33,852 nucleotides of DNA from Candidatus Buchananbacteria bacterium (GTDB lineage: Bacteria > Patescibacteriota > Patescibacteriia > 2-01-FULL-39-33), in contig CAISTG010000003.1 in assembly GCA_903888345.1 (NCBI GenBank), positions 1-33,852 on the forward strand. Direction: 5' to 3'. A program made the position numbers and the translations under genes. Positions 19,001-26,066 of the stretch are shown piece after piece. Every line of letters starts with the position of its first letter. The first letter of the stretch is position 1. Below the pieces are notes generated by a model. The model ran no database searches. It was not told where the DNA came from and saw only the letters and a program-made list of their open reading frames with translations.

Positions 19001-22000
19001 ACCGGAGCTTCAATGTTATCAGTCGCTGCTAACGGTAATGTTGGTATTGGGACGACCACTCCGGTTTACCCATTGGATATTTTTAACAATTATGGCGGTG
19101 GTACCGGATTAAATATCAGATCGAGTGATAATAATTATCGACCAGGCATTAGACAAGAAGCGATCCGACCGACTCCAGCTGGCGTGGCGTATAATCTTTT
19201 TGAATCTTACATTGGCAATGACTCCAGACTGTTGACTCGCTCAGGAGCCATTGGAACTTATGGCGAGGCTCTCTCATATCCCATAACTTCAACCGTCTAC
19301 TATATGTATTTGGGTGCGGAAGCAACTGCTGCTTATAACAACAATACTTTGCGACTTTATCCCGACAAACGCGCGTATTTTGATGGTAATGTGGGAGTTG
19401 GAGCGCTTTCTCCACTAGCAAAATTGGAAGTGGATGCAGATGCCTCGGGTATTGGTCAAATAATCAAAGCTAATGCAACCACGCCCGGTAATTTGATGGA
19501 ATTTAGGAATAGCTCAGGCGCGTTGCTTTCAAGAATTAATGCAGATGGTACATTTAATTTGAATGCTGGTAGCGTTGTAATTGGTTCTAATGATATTAAA
19601 ACTTATTACCTAAATAATCCTGCTGGCACTACGCCTATTAATTTAAACGTCAATGGTAATATCGGGATTGGCACCACAACGCCACTGGCTACTCTTACCG
19701 TTCAAGCAACCTCCGGAGCTTCGGCACTTAATATCGCTTCATCAACTGGCGCTTCGATGCTTACTGTCGCCGCGAATGGTTTTGTCGGCATTGGAACTAG
19801 CTCACCAACGGTCGCTTTGGAAGTTTCGGGTGCAATTAAGGTTAGCGGCAGTGCCGATATCTCGTATTTGTTCTCGCCTTCCAGTGGAGCGACAAAAATC
19901 GGTCAGATTCATCAAAGTGGTGATAATCTCATAATTGCTGCTGCTGGTGTGGGTAATATTGCGCTCTTCAGTTTGGGTGCCCCAGTGCAGTCGTTCGTCT
20001 TAAACTCCAGTGGCTATCTTGGTTTGGGAAATTCCAATCCAACGCAAAGATTGAGCGTTAATGGTAATATAAACATCAATTCTACCTCAAGCTATATGTT
20101 TAATGGTGTTAATTTAGCCAATGCTTCTACGACATTGGGTAATTTTTTCTTTGGTAACGCTGGTAATTTGTCAGTTATGACGGGTGTGGATAACTTAGGT
20201 TTCGGCTCTACCACTTTGGCAGTTGCTACTTCCGGTTATGGCAACTTAGCATTTGGCAATAGTGCGCTTGATGTTTTGACTTCTGGCTATAGCAACATCG
20301 CCATCGGCACCTCTTCTTTGACCGCTTTGACGACTGGGTATAATAATATTGCGCTAGGCAATTGGTCTGGTGGCAATTTGACGACTGGTTATAACAATAT
20401 TCTGATCGGTCATGGACTTTTGACGGTGGCGTCAACGACGAGTAATTCACTCAATATTGGTAATCTGATTTCTGGCGATTTGGCGCTGGGCAGTATTGGG
20501 TTAGGTTCAACCAATTTCGCCAATGGTACGACTACTGTTTATAATGACTTCGTGGTGGGTAACGGCGCCTTGATGTTTGCCTCCTCAACCGGGCTCACGA
20601 CCATCGATAATATCGAGCTCGGGGCAACATCATTCCCAACCGATGCCGGTGCTGTTTCTTGGATTGATATGCCACTTACCTCATCAACAGCGAGTGGTGT
20701 GCCGGTTTATTACACTGCTAATTTGGCGGGAAATGCAATTTTGTCGGTGACTGGCGTGTCTAATGGCGCGGGTGATTTGTTGAGTTATGGTATTGGTATT
20801 GGAACTACCACGGCTCCGGCTACTTTGACGGTGCAGGCGACCACGAGTATGGCGGCATTAAATGTTGTTTCTTCGACTGGCGCTTCGATGTTTGCGATTG
20901 CTGGTAATGGTAATGTAGGAATTGGAACTAGTACTCCGAGTTATGGCTTTGATATCTATTCTAATCTTAGCGCCACAATGCGAATTAAATCAGGCAACAG
21001 TCGTGGCGATGCTCTTATTTATTTGGATCGAGATGCGCAAGCCGTCGCCTATGATAGTGCGGGTATTATCTACCAGTCTAATGGATCAACTAACTGGTTC
21101 TCTGGTATTCCTTATAACAGCGGAGCACCAACCTCGCAATTTGTCATTGGTAGCGATAATACGCTGGCTAATTCCAAGTTTACTATTTTGTCTAATGGTA
21201 ATGTCGGCATCGGCACTTCTACACCATTACAACGATTAGATGTTAATGGGAGTATTGCCATTGAGGGTAGTAATAGCATTATTTTTGGCAATGGCGTTAA
21301 CGGCGATTGGTCTTTTGCTGCTCAAAATTCTAATGTCGTGTGGCAACCAACTAGCAATTCTGTGGCTCGTACTTTGGCGATTAAAAATAGCGGTGGAGGA
21401 GTTGCGTTTGGTTTTTATCCTAATGGCACCCATCCAAGTTTTGATTTGGTCGCCGGCAGTTATATCTATTCAGATACCAATGCGACGAGCGCGATACAGT
21501 TCACTAATTCAGATAATAGCGCCGTCTTAATGAATTTTGATACGGTTAATAACCGAATTGGTATCGGTACATCGACCGCCACGGCCACGTTAACGGTACA
21601 AGCCACCTCTAGCATTTCTGCCTTGAGCGTTGTTTCTTCATCCGGGGCGTCAATGTTTACTATAGCGGGTAATGGTAATGTGGGGATTGGGACGACAAGT
21701 ACTCAGTATTTGTTTGATGTGGCTAAGGGAACAAGTGCGACTGCTCGTTTCTGGGATCAGACTGCGGGCACAGGAGCCACCCGTGTTGTAATAAAAGGCG
21801 GTGCTGCGGATACTATTGCATCTACTCTTTTGGCAATTGATGGATTTGCGGGAACTGGGCATATCAATTTTTCAGCAGATGCTAACGGAGGACAAGCCGT
21901 ATTTGCTGATAATGCTAATGGTCCAGGATTAAAACTGGGCGATGGGGGTGTTACTGTAAAAAGTAGTGGCTTTTTAGTTTTTACGACAGGGGACACTAAT

Positions 22001-25000
22001 GCTGCAACTGACTTACAATTAACGCGTAGTGCCGCAAATACTCTCAAGATATCCTCGGACGGAGCGGCAGGATTAGCCAATATTGTCGTTAATGGTAACG
22101 TCGGTATCGGCACCACGACTCCGGCACAAAAACTTGATGTCGCTGGCAACATTCAAGTCAATGGCACCTCGAGCTATATGATTAATGGTGTTAGCTTGGC
22201 GTTTGGCTCCACCACGCTGAGCAGTTATTTCTTTGGTGAGGCAGGTAATAATACCATGTTGGCGTCGGCAATTCAAAATACTGGCGTCGGTTATCAAGCG
22301 CTTTCAAAAGTAACAAGCGGTAACAACAATACGGCTATGGGGTATATGGCCTTAACAAATAATACGACTGGAGCAAATAACGCGGCCTTTGGTTTGCAGG
22401 CTCTTTCGGCCAATATTAATGGAAGGCAAAATACAGCCATTGGGTTTGCGGCTTTAAGTGCTAATACTAGTGGTATCAACAATACTGCCAATGGCTTTTA
22501 TTCGCTGACCACTAATACCACTGGCGGTTATAATACTGCCTTAGGCTATAAGTCATTATTAAGTAATTCGACTGGAACAAGTAGTGTGGCGCTTGGTGTT
22601 AGTGCTGGCCAATATGAACTTGGATCCAATGCTTTTTATGTAAATAATATCGATCAAGGGAATACTGCCAGCGACAAGGCTTTTTCGTTGTTATATGGCA
22701 AATTCTCTGGTGTCGCCACTTCGACGGCGGGTCAGTTCTTGACGGTTAATGGTCAATTGAATGTGAATACGACCACGATGGGCTCGACGTTTAATATTCT
22801 AGCGAATGCTGTGGGTGGCCGAGAAGGCGTGATGAAGGCGATGCTTAGTGACTCCGGCAGTGATTCGTTCATAATTGGAAATGGTACAAGCGATAATAAT
22901 ATTTTTGCTCCGACTTTTGCTGGTTATGTTGACTCCAGTAATGCGAAATGGTCTTTGAATTTTGCTGGAATGACTAACGCAACGCAAGATGCTAGTGACT
23001 CTTCGAGTTATGGTTTAGTGAGATTTAATGCCCATCGAACCGATAGTGCAGTTGATCCGTTAAATGGCAATTTAACCTCCATTGTAAACAGAAAACTCTT
23101 CACTTGGGAAAATAACTCTAACGTCTTAATGACGATGTCGTCTAATGGTAATGTCGGTATCGGCACCACCACTCCAATTTCAACTCTTTCTGTTAAAGGC
23201 ACCGCAGGAACGAATCCTTTCACTGTTGCTTCATCCAGTAACGCGTCAATGTTTACGGTGTTGCAGAATGGCAATGTGGGAATTGGTACGGCGAGTCCAG
23301 GTTATGCTTTAACTATAAATCAAATGACAAGTGGTAATAGTCTTATACCGGCGTTAGGTGTTAACGATACTAGGCAATTTGGAATGTTTAACTCCGCCAG
23401 TGTTGGCAGTGTTCCTTTATATGGTTTAATTGGCGGAGTATTGGGGAGTGGGAGCACTTATTTCCAAAGCCAAAGAGTAGATGGTACGGCTACAGCTTAT
23501 AACATATTGCTCCAACCAAGCGGTGGAAATGTCGGTATCGGTACCACCACCCCGCAAGGAAAGTTGCATGTTTATTCAAATGTCGCGGCAGACACAACTT
23601 CTTTATTTGAAAATGCGTATAGTGGCAACGGGTCTTATCTGACGGTTAAAGCCAATAGCGATTATGCCTCGGTCAATATCTTGGGTAATAATGGAAATTG
23701 GGCTTTTGGTAAATTTGGCGGAACCAATCAGTTTTCAATTTATGATTTAACCAACAGCCACACTCCTTTTGCGATCAAAAATGGCGCTCCGGAAAATTCA
23801 TTCTACATGACGGCTACCGGAAAAGTTGGCTTAGGCACTTATTTGGCTCAAAATACTTTGGACGTTGTTGGTAATGTTGCCATCGGAAGTTATGCGGGGA
23901 CGAATGCCGGACCGTCAAACGGCCTGATAGTTAGTGGTAGCGTCGGGCTTGGCACCACTAGTCCGCAGTCGATTCTTCATCTCTATGGATCAACTGTTAA
24001 GCCACGATTGGAACGCTCAGTCAGCTCGGGTGCCACCGTTTTGGACTTCTGGCCGTCAGGAACTTTGAGCCAATCAAATTCGGTCTGGAGCTTTGGTATG
24101 ATTGAAAATAATAGTAATTTCTCGGTTAATCAATGGACTGGCTCTCAAACGATGCAACGCCTGTTGGTCGATACCAACGGCAACGTTGGTATTGGCACCA
24201 CCACTCCGACCGGCGCACTACATGTGGTTGCTTCCTCTTCATCCGGTGTTTCAACTAACTTCCCAGGTGGAAATATGGCCATCTTTGAATCCGAGCGTCC
24301 TGGCACGGCTGGTAATTCCTATGGCATTCAAGTCGGCAAATGGGGGACATACGCGGTCTATATGGGTATTAACAAAAATACTGCTAGTGGCGCTATTCCT
24401 GCAAATGCTGCCTATATGGGAACCTATAGTAAAACTTATCCGTTGGTGTTGGGTCAAAATATTGGCAGTGGCGATGCAGCCACCGCTGATTTGACTATTG
24501 ATAACGGAAAAATTGGTGTTGGAACTACCTCACCCATCTCCACTTTCTCTGTCAAAGGTTCTGTTGGGGTAAATCCTTTTACTATTGCTTCCTCTTCAAA
24601 CGATACACTGTTGACTGTTTTGCAAAGTGGCAATGTGGGGATTGGGACGGCGACGCCTGGATCTAAATTAGAAGTTGCTGGCAATGTTACAATTACTGGC
24701 GGCACCTTGGTTTTGCCAAATATGGCGCTTGATGAGGCAGGTGGTTCTAGTTTATCGCAGATTAGAGCGCGTAATTCATTGCCTTTGGCTTTTAATACGA
24801 ACAACACTGTTCAGGCAGTTATTACTGTCGCTGGTAGCTTTGGCATCGGCACCACCACACCTTCCGCCAAACTTCAGATTACGGGTACGGCTGGAGCCAG
24901 TGATTTATTTGCGATTTCATCTTCTACTAATGACCGTATGTTATCCGTTAACAGCGATGGTAATCTGACGATTAATGCACTTAATGTCAATGGCGCGGTC

Positions 25001-25945
25001 TATTCCAATAACGGCGTGCTGACCAATGTCAATCCATCATCGCAAGCTTACAAAAATAATATCACTGAAACGAATTTAAACACTGACGCTTTGCTTGGCT
25101 TGCAGGTTAAGTCATACAATTGGAATAATAATGGACAAGCGGACTTTGGTTTGATTGCGGAAGATGTAAAATCAGCCTTGCCCGAGCTCTATCTGGAAAG
25201 TAATGGCACCAAGGGTTATCGCGCCGATCATTTGCCATTCTACTTATTACAGATTGCCCAAAAGCAGGCGAGTGAAATCAAAGTTTTGTCTGAGCAAATT
25301 TCTAGCTTCAATTCTTCCACCCCATTAGCAGTAACTGATAATTCTGGCAGCAGCTTCTCGACGTTGGCTGTTCAGTCATCGGCAAATTTCTATGGCACGA
25401 TTACGGTTAAGGGTGTGGCTGGGTTTGAATCTAAGGTTGTGTTTAATCAAGATATCGAAGTTAAGGGCAAGATTTATGCTTCTGCCGATCAGGCGGGTAC
25501 GGCCACAATTACTGCCAACGGTACTTCTACGGAAGTTGTTTTCGCGCAAGTATATGAAGTGGTGCCGAAGGTGACCGCACAAGCGCAAATTAATCCCAAA
25601 GCGTTCTATTGGATTTCTGATAAAACAACCAAAGGTTTCCGTATTAATATTGATGGCCAGGCAGCCACTGACACCCCGTTCGATTGGATTGTCTTAGCGG
25701 TTAAGTCCGATCCTAATGTTGCTGCGACAACTCCAGTGACCGAGACGCCAGCGCCGGAAGTTGTGACCGAACAGCCGAGTGAGCCGAATCCGACAGTTTT
25801 GGGAGAGTATGAAGCGTCATCGACGTCAGAGGTTATTACTGAGCCAGTAGTGCCAGCAGTGGCGCCGGTGGTGGAGGCGGCGTCTGAGGTTTTGGGCTCA
25901 GATTCCGGATCAAGCCTGCCTACCGGACAGGCAGGTCCGGAATGA
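13031..25945 (+). CDS. Giant (4304 aa) secreted tail-fibre-like repeat protein with chaperone of endosialidase domain (Peptidase_S74)
   Basis: Starts at ATG 13031 without a Shine-Dalgarno. The signal peptide ends near 'VVQA'. Residues ~38-160 form a 'IIGYQGRL.DADGN' domain with 'F.I..WT' and 'PRQAVASAPFALVA', common at the N-terminus of such proteins. From ~290 to ~3950 the motif 'GNVGIGTTTP...LDV' occurs about 41 times, joined to 'VQ.TS...ALNI.SSTGASM' linkers and variable beta domains. Three stretches (~675-803, ~2380-2476, ~3080-3196) have YadA-head-like 'NTA.G..AL..NTTG' repeats. Peptidase_S74 lies at ~4003-4095: 'SSQAYKNNI', 'FGLIAEDVKSALPEL', 'Y...QIAQKQASEIKVLSEQ'. In phage proteins this domain trimerises the fibre and cuts itself off before a conserved Ser. 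A beta domain (~4150-4228) and a Pro/Glu/Val-rich tail follow, ending in residues encoded by a palindromic repeat. Likely a trimeric surface fibre or adhesin; no neighbouring phage genes are seen. Confidence 0.9.
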   Translation: MFSLHKKRKSNILSKFGVLFIIALVFFVSNFISVVQAAEVPTIIGYQGRLADADGNLLGGAGTNYHFKISFWTSPTVGVGTKVWPTGAPSDYTTMVRHGLFNINIGDTANGYPDALDYNFSNNSNVYLQVEVSTDGSSFETVSPRQAVASAPFALVAGSVSGSGASTMGSLQVNGNSTTTGSSYLGNLAGLANQYISQWSDLANFLPASFSSSSADLWASTKDFTSNILGVLGINHGGTGTSTAPGVGQVLVGNASGGYDFVAASSLSAAILNTNNTWTGTNNFNATTTFAGNVGIGVADPGTFKLNVNGAIRTSNNYFYVGATSPWLGFVTDGGSALPIKSGSLAIGNNYSSAVAPANGLYVQGNIGIGTTTPLAKLVVQGTSTTPLLSINTSSSASALFVASNGYVGVGTTTPGAMLDIYSSDPAKYLLNLTGDSTAHGLGLTFLDISSAGSSRNWAFGASIAGGYGWDFMRSTSKGGNPTTLAMRIDNNGNLGIGPSFVTGAASKLSVTGNASFGTNFYNVAAPADGMIIEGNVGIGTAAPSTKLEVRGGTLINGVTAGTETYLQFRNSSTPVALLGTDASISAGAVADVGLYVYGNNNFDFWTNATRRLRITGSGNVGIGTTTPTQKLDVVGNININSTSSYMLNGVNVVYGSTTLYNYFFGAAGNTSMTGIENIAVGVNSFTGNTSGSWNTANGVNALHLNTTGNYNTAMGNIALNGVNSGSNNTGIGYQALSKITDVNNNTALGYQAGRFWADGATALATTSQSVYIGSGAMGYNNSDVNSIVIGYQAKGIGANSVVLGNDSILNTALKGSVGIGTTTPAAPLHLAVTGAPMMQWDRSGTQIGLMTAANNDMNFIANTNLRLGAGNIGSQVSLLANGNFGIGSTNPAYILDVVGPAASYGQARIKTQTTGWATRLFLDSGTLSSSITYYDNVSGMEFKTNGSTKLVVMDSGRVGIGSSSPQSLLTVQGTSTNSLVSIMTSSSVSAIFVDANGYVGVGTASPTYPLDIRGYGSGVSQLHFNSGTGDDGGYIRSNGGSNLNISGGAAYSSGWRAKSTEAAIINTNGYSPGDMVFFTNTGLTVGNVFSPTPRLYIAPTGNVGIGTTSPGSMLTVQAVAGTSPLNIASSTGASMLYIASNGFVGVGTVSPATNLDVVGSGSVSTNWTVAGNLYNNSLRPYYDSALNLGGNSIGGVNILTSNIRRLSVDNSGLVGIGTTSPSATLAVMGTSSLPSINPFVVASSSGATMFAVAANGNVGIGTSTPGAALDVMGPMWVGDNRTGSGFYKFTGTGGANYIQSGLVPVSGSAAPLYFTSINNGNTWMTLSNVGNLGIGTTSPAARLAVTGSASDNTKAFIVAGSTDIPKFWVSGNGTLGTYIDAQTNFTTVQRNPGLLGFLGNSNDYFMNYDTANLRVIIGNGGLASSTLTVTGNASIGTGYATTSAPTNGLIVQGNVGIGTASPSQMLQVGDTLTSGSRQIFITDSGTGLRLSNGSGSGAYIQSAGTNVNLEFRAGNSNNMNYVFSSTGNVGIGTSTPQVKLDVVASDSGNTPIFSTNYNGAGGMLALRANGTMASPTALLANDLIGGMLVRGYNGSGFTSASNGGVYIYAGENWTGSNNGTYMTFATTQNGGSRTEKLRVTGDGYIGIGTSTPTVLLDVGSDQKGTVANLTGGASGANILTFNRTNGLNASAGINLGNGRLNFSLGVYSPTNSVLGAYYGDPGSGNMAQILAGADLGSNTSVGVPGMFRGTNAGTSGTDISGGDLYLASGKGNGIGSPSNIYFQTPNIGVSGTTQQSYSTKLTILGTGNVGIGTTTPASTLMVQGTSGVSALNIASPTGSSMFTVLANGNVGVGTANPGYASYSPVFQVGGSSDSNYTSIYANNSNSAYGSFFQQSEVSGATLFFGTYGSTNAGSSIFGVARPQNSFMTATYGLAIGTNGANANLTLGTAGSARVTILNTGNVGIGTTTPLATLTVQATSGASALNIASSTGASMLSVAANGNVGIGTTTPVYPLDIFNNYGGGTGLNIRSSDNNYRPGIRQEAIRPTPAGVAYNLFESYIGNDSRLLTRSGAIGTYGEALSYPITSTVYYMYLGAEATAAYNNNTLRLYPDKRAYFDGNVGVGALSPLAKLEVDADASGIGQIIKANATTPGNLMEFRNSSGALLSRINADGTFNLNAGSVVIGSNDIKTYYLNNPAGTTPINLNVNGNIGIGTTTPLATLTVQATSGASALNIASSTGASMLTVAANGFVGIGTSSPTVALEVSGAIKVSGSADISYLFSPSSGATKIGQIHQSGDNLIIAAAGVGNIALFSLGAPVQSFVLNSSGYLGLGNSNPTQRLSVNGNININSTSSYMFNGVNLANASTTLGNFFFGNAGNLSVMTGVDNLGFGSTTLAVATSGYGNLAFGNSALDVLTSGYSNIAIGTSSLTALTTGYNNIALGNWSGGNLTTGYNNILIGHGLLTVASTTSNSLNIGNLISGDLALGSIGLGSTNFANGTTTVYNDFVVGNGALMFASSTGLTTIDNIELGATSFPTDAGAVSWIDMPLTSSTASGVPVYYTANLAGNAILSVTGVSNGAGDLLSYGIGIGTTTAPATLTVQATTSMAALNVVSSTGASMFAIAGNGNVGIGTSTPSYGFDIYSNLSATMRIKSGNSRGDALIYLDRDAQAVAYDSAGIIYQSNGSTNWFSGIPYNSGAPTSQFVIGSDNTLANSKFTILSNGNVGIGTSTPLQRLDVNGSIAIEGSNSIIFGNGVNGDWSFAAQNSNVVWQPTSNSVARTLAIKNSGGGVAFGFYPNGTHPSFDLVAGSYIYSDTNATSAIQFTNSDNSAVLMNFDTVNNRIGIGTSTATATLTVQATSSISALSVVSSSGASMFTIAGNGNVGIGTTSTQYLFDVAKGTSATARFWDQTAGTGATRVVIKGGAADTIASTLLAIDGFAGTGHINFSADANGGQAVFADNANGPGLKLGDGGVTVKSSGFLVFTTGDTNAATDLQLTRSAANTLKISSDGAAGLANIVVNGNVGIGTTTPAQKLDVAGNIQVNGTSSYMINGVSLAFGSTTLSSYFFGEAGNNTMLASAIQNTGVGYQALSKVTSGNNNTAMGYMALTNNTTGANNAAFGLQALSANINGRQNTAIGFAALSANTSGINNTANGFYSLTTNTTGGYNTALGYKSLLSNSTGTSSVALGVSAGQYELGSNAFYVNNIDQGNTASDKAFSLLYGKFSGVATSTAGQFLTVNGQLNVNTTTMGSTFNILANAVGGREGVMKAMLSDSGSDSFIIGNGTSDNNIFAPTFAGYVDSSNAKWSLNFAGMTNATQDASDSSSYGLVRFNAHRTDSAVDPLNGNLTSIVNRKLFTWENNSNVLMTMSSNGNVGIGTTTPISTLSVKGTAGTNPFTVASSSNASMFTVLQNGNVGIGTASPGYALTINQMTSGNSLIPALGVNDTRQFGMFNSASVGSVPLYGLIGGVLGSGSTYFQSQRVDGTATAYNILLQPSGGNVGIGTTTPQGKLHVYSNVAADTTSLFENAYSGNGSYLTVKANSDYASVNILGNNGNWAFGKFGGTNQFSIYDLTNSHTPFAIKNGAPENSFYMTATGKVGLGTYLAQNTLDVVGNVAIGSYAGTNAGPSNGLIVSGSVGLGTTSPQSILHLYGSTVKPRLERSVSSGATVLDFWPSGTLSQSNSVWSFGMIENNSNFSVNQWTGSQTMQRLLVDTNGNVGIGTTTPTGALHVVASSSSGVSTNFPGGNMAIFESERPGTAGNSYGIQVGKWGTYAVYMGINKNTASGAIPANAAYMGTYSKTYPLVLGQNIGSGDAATADLTIDNGKIGVGTTSPISTFSVKGSVGVNPFTIASSSNDTLLTVLQSGNVGIGTATPGSKLEVAGNVTITGGTLVLPNMALDEAGGSSLSQIRARNSLPLAFNTNNTVQAVITVAGSFGIGTTTPSAKLQITGTAGASDLFAISSSTNDRMLSVNSDGNLTINALNVNGAVYSNNGVLTNVNPSSQAYKNNITETNLNTDALLGLQVKSYNWNNNGQADFGLIAEDVKSALPELYLESNGTKGYRADHLPFYLLQIAQKQASEIKVLSEQISSFNSSTPLAVTDNSGSSFSTLAVQSSANFYGTITVKGVAGFESKVVFNQDIEVKGKIYASADQAGTATITANGTSTEVVFAQVYEVVPKVTAQAQINPKAFYWISDKTTKGFRINIDGQAATDTPFDWIVLAVKSDPNVAATTPVTETPAPEVVTEQPSEPNPTVLGEYEASSTSEVITEPVVPAVAPVVEAASEVLGSDSGSSLPTGQAGPE
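13906..24890 (+). repeat. About 41 degenerate 'GNVGIGT' coding repeats
   Basis: Counting by eye in the translation gives about 41 copies of (N/T/S)G(N/F/Y)(V/I)G(I/V)G(T/S)..P.......(L)(D/T)V. Spacing varies from about 45 to over 150 residues. Copies 21 and 24 (near 18910 and 19655) carry linkers that are almost identical as protein ('PLATLTVQATSGASALNI') but differ at many third codon positions. Confidence 0.85.
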
Positions 25946-25947
25946 CA
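25894..25947. repeat. Half of the double-palindrome repeat inside the giant gene, with a nested palindrome
   Basis: The last codons of the giant gene read the right arm of the element seen at 12577-12607 (gggctcagattccggatcaag ... tccggaatgac). Between 'atcaag' and 'tccgga' lies an extra 21 nt (25915-25935), itself a palindrome (cctgcc taccggaca ggcagg). The insert adds seven in-frame codons (LPTGQAG) and leaves the TGA stop, which belongs to the repeat, unchanged. Confidence 0.9.
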
Positions 25948-25967
25948 CAACAAAGGGTCAGAAGAAC

Positions 25968-26032
25968 GTCATCCTGAACTTGTGAAGGATCTCGTGGTAT
26001 CTAGGTGGGATCCTTCGTTAACTCAGGATGAC
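25968..26032. repeat. 65-bp long-hairpin repeat, copy 1
   Basis: Begins gtcatcctgaacttgtgaag and ends ttaactcaggatgac. The outer arms (gtcatcctga / tcaggatgac) and inner arms (gaaggatc / gatccttc) form a long imperfect hairpin. A second copy is at 31711-31775. Its place just after the giant gene's stop may let it end transcription or protect the mRNA 3' end. Confidence 0.85.
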
Positions 26033-26066
26033 GACTAATTTCCTTGTTCGCGAACTAATATAAACT

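Noticed and set aside
25910-25945. 'LPTG' near the C-terminus of the giant protein as a sortase anchor
   Set aside because: The motif is L-P-T-G without the middle residue of LPXTG, no hydrophobic helix or basic tail follows, and the residues are encoded by an inserted palindrome.
13031-25945. Prophage region based on tail-fibre and Peptidase_S74 similarity
   Set aside because: There is a signal peptide, the neighbours are cell-surface genes, and no phage structural, packaging or integration gene is present in the window.
26046-26055. Palindrome gttcgcgaac before the second LamG gene as a LexA-type operator
   Set aside because: It does not match the known spacing or order of SOS boxes, and no regulator gene is in the window; a 10-bp palindrome can occur by chance.
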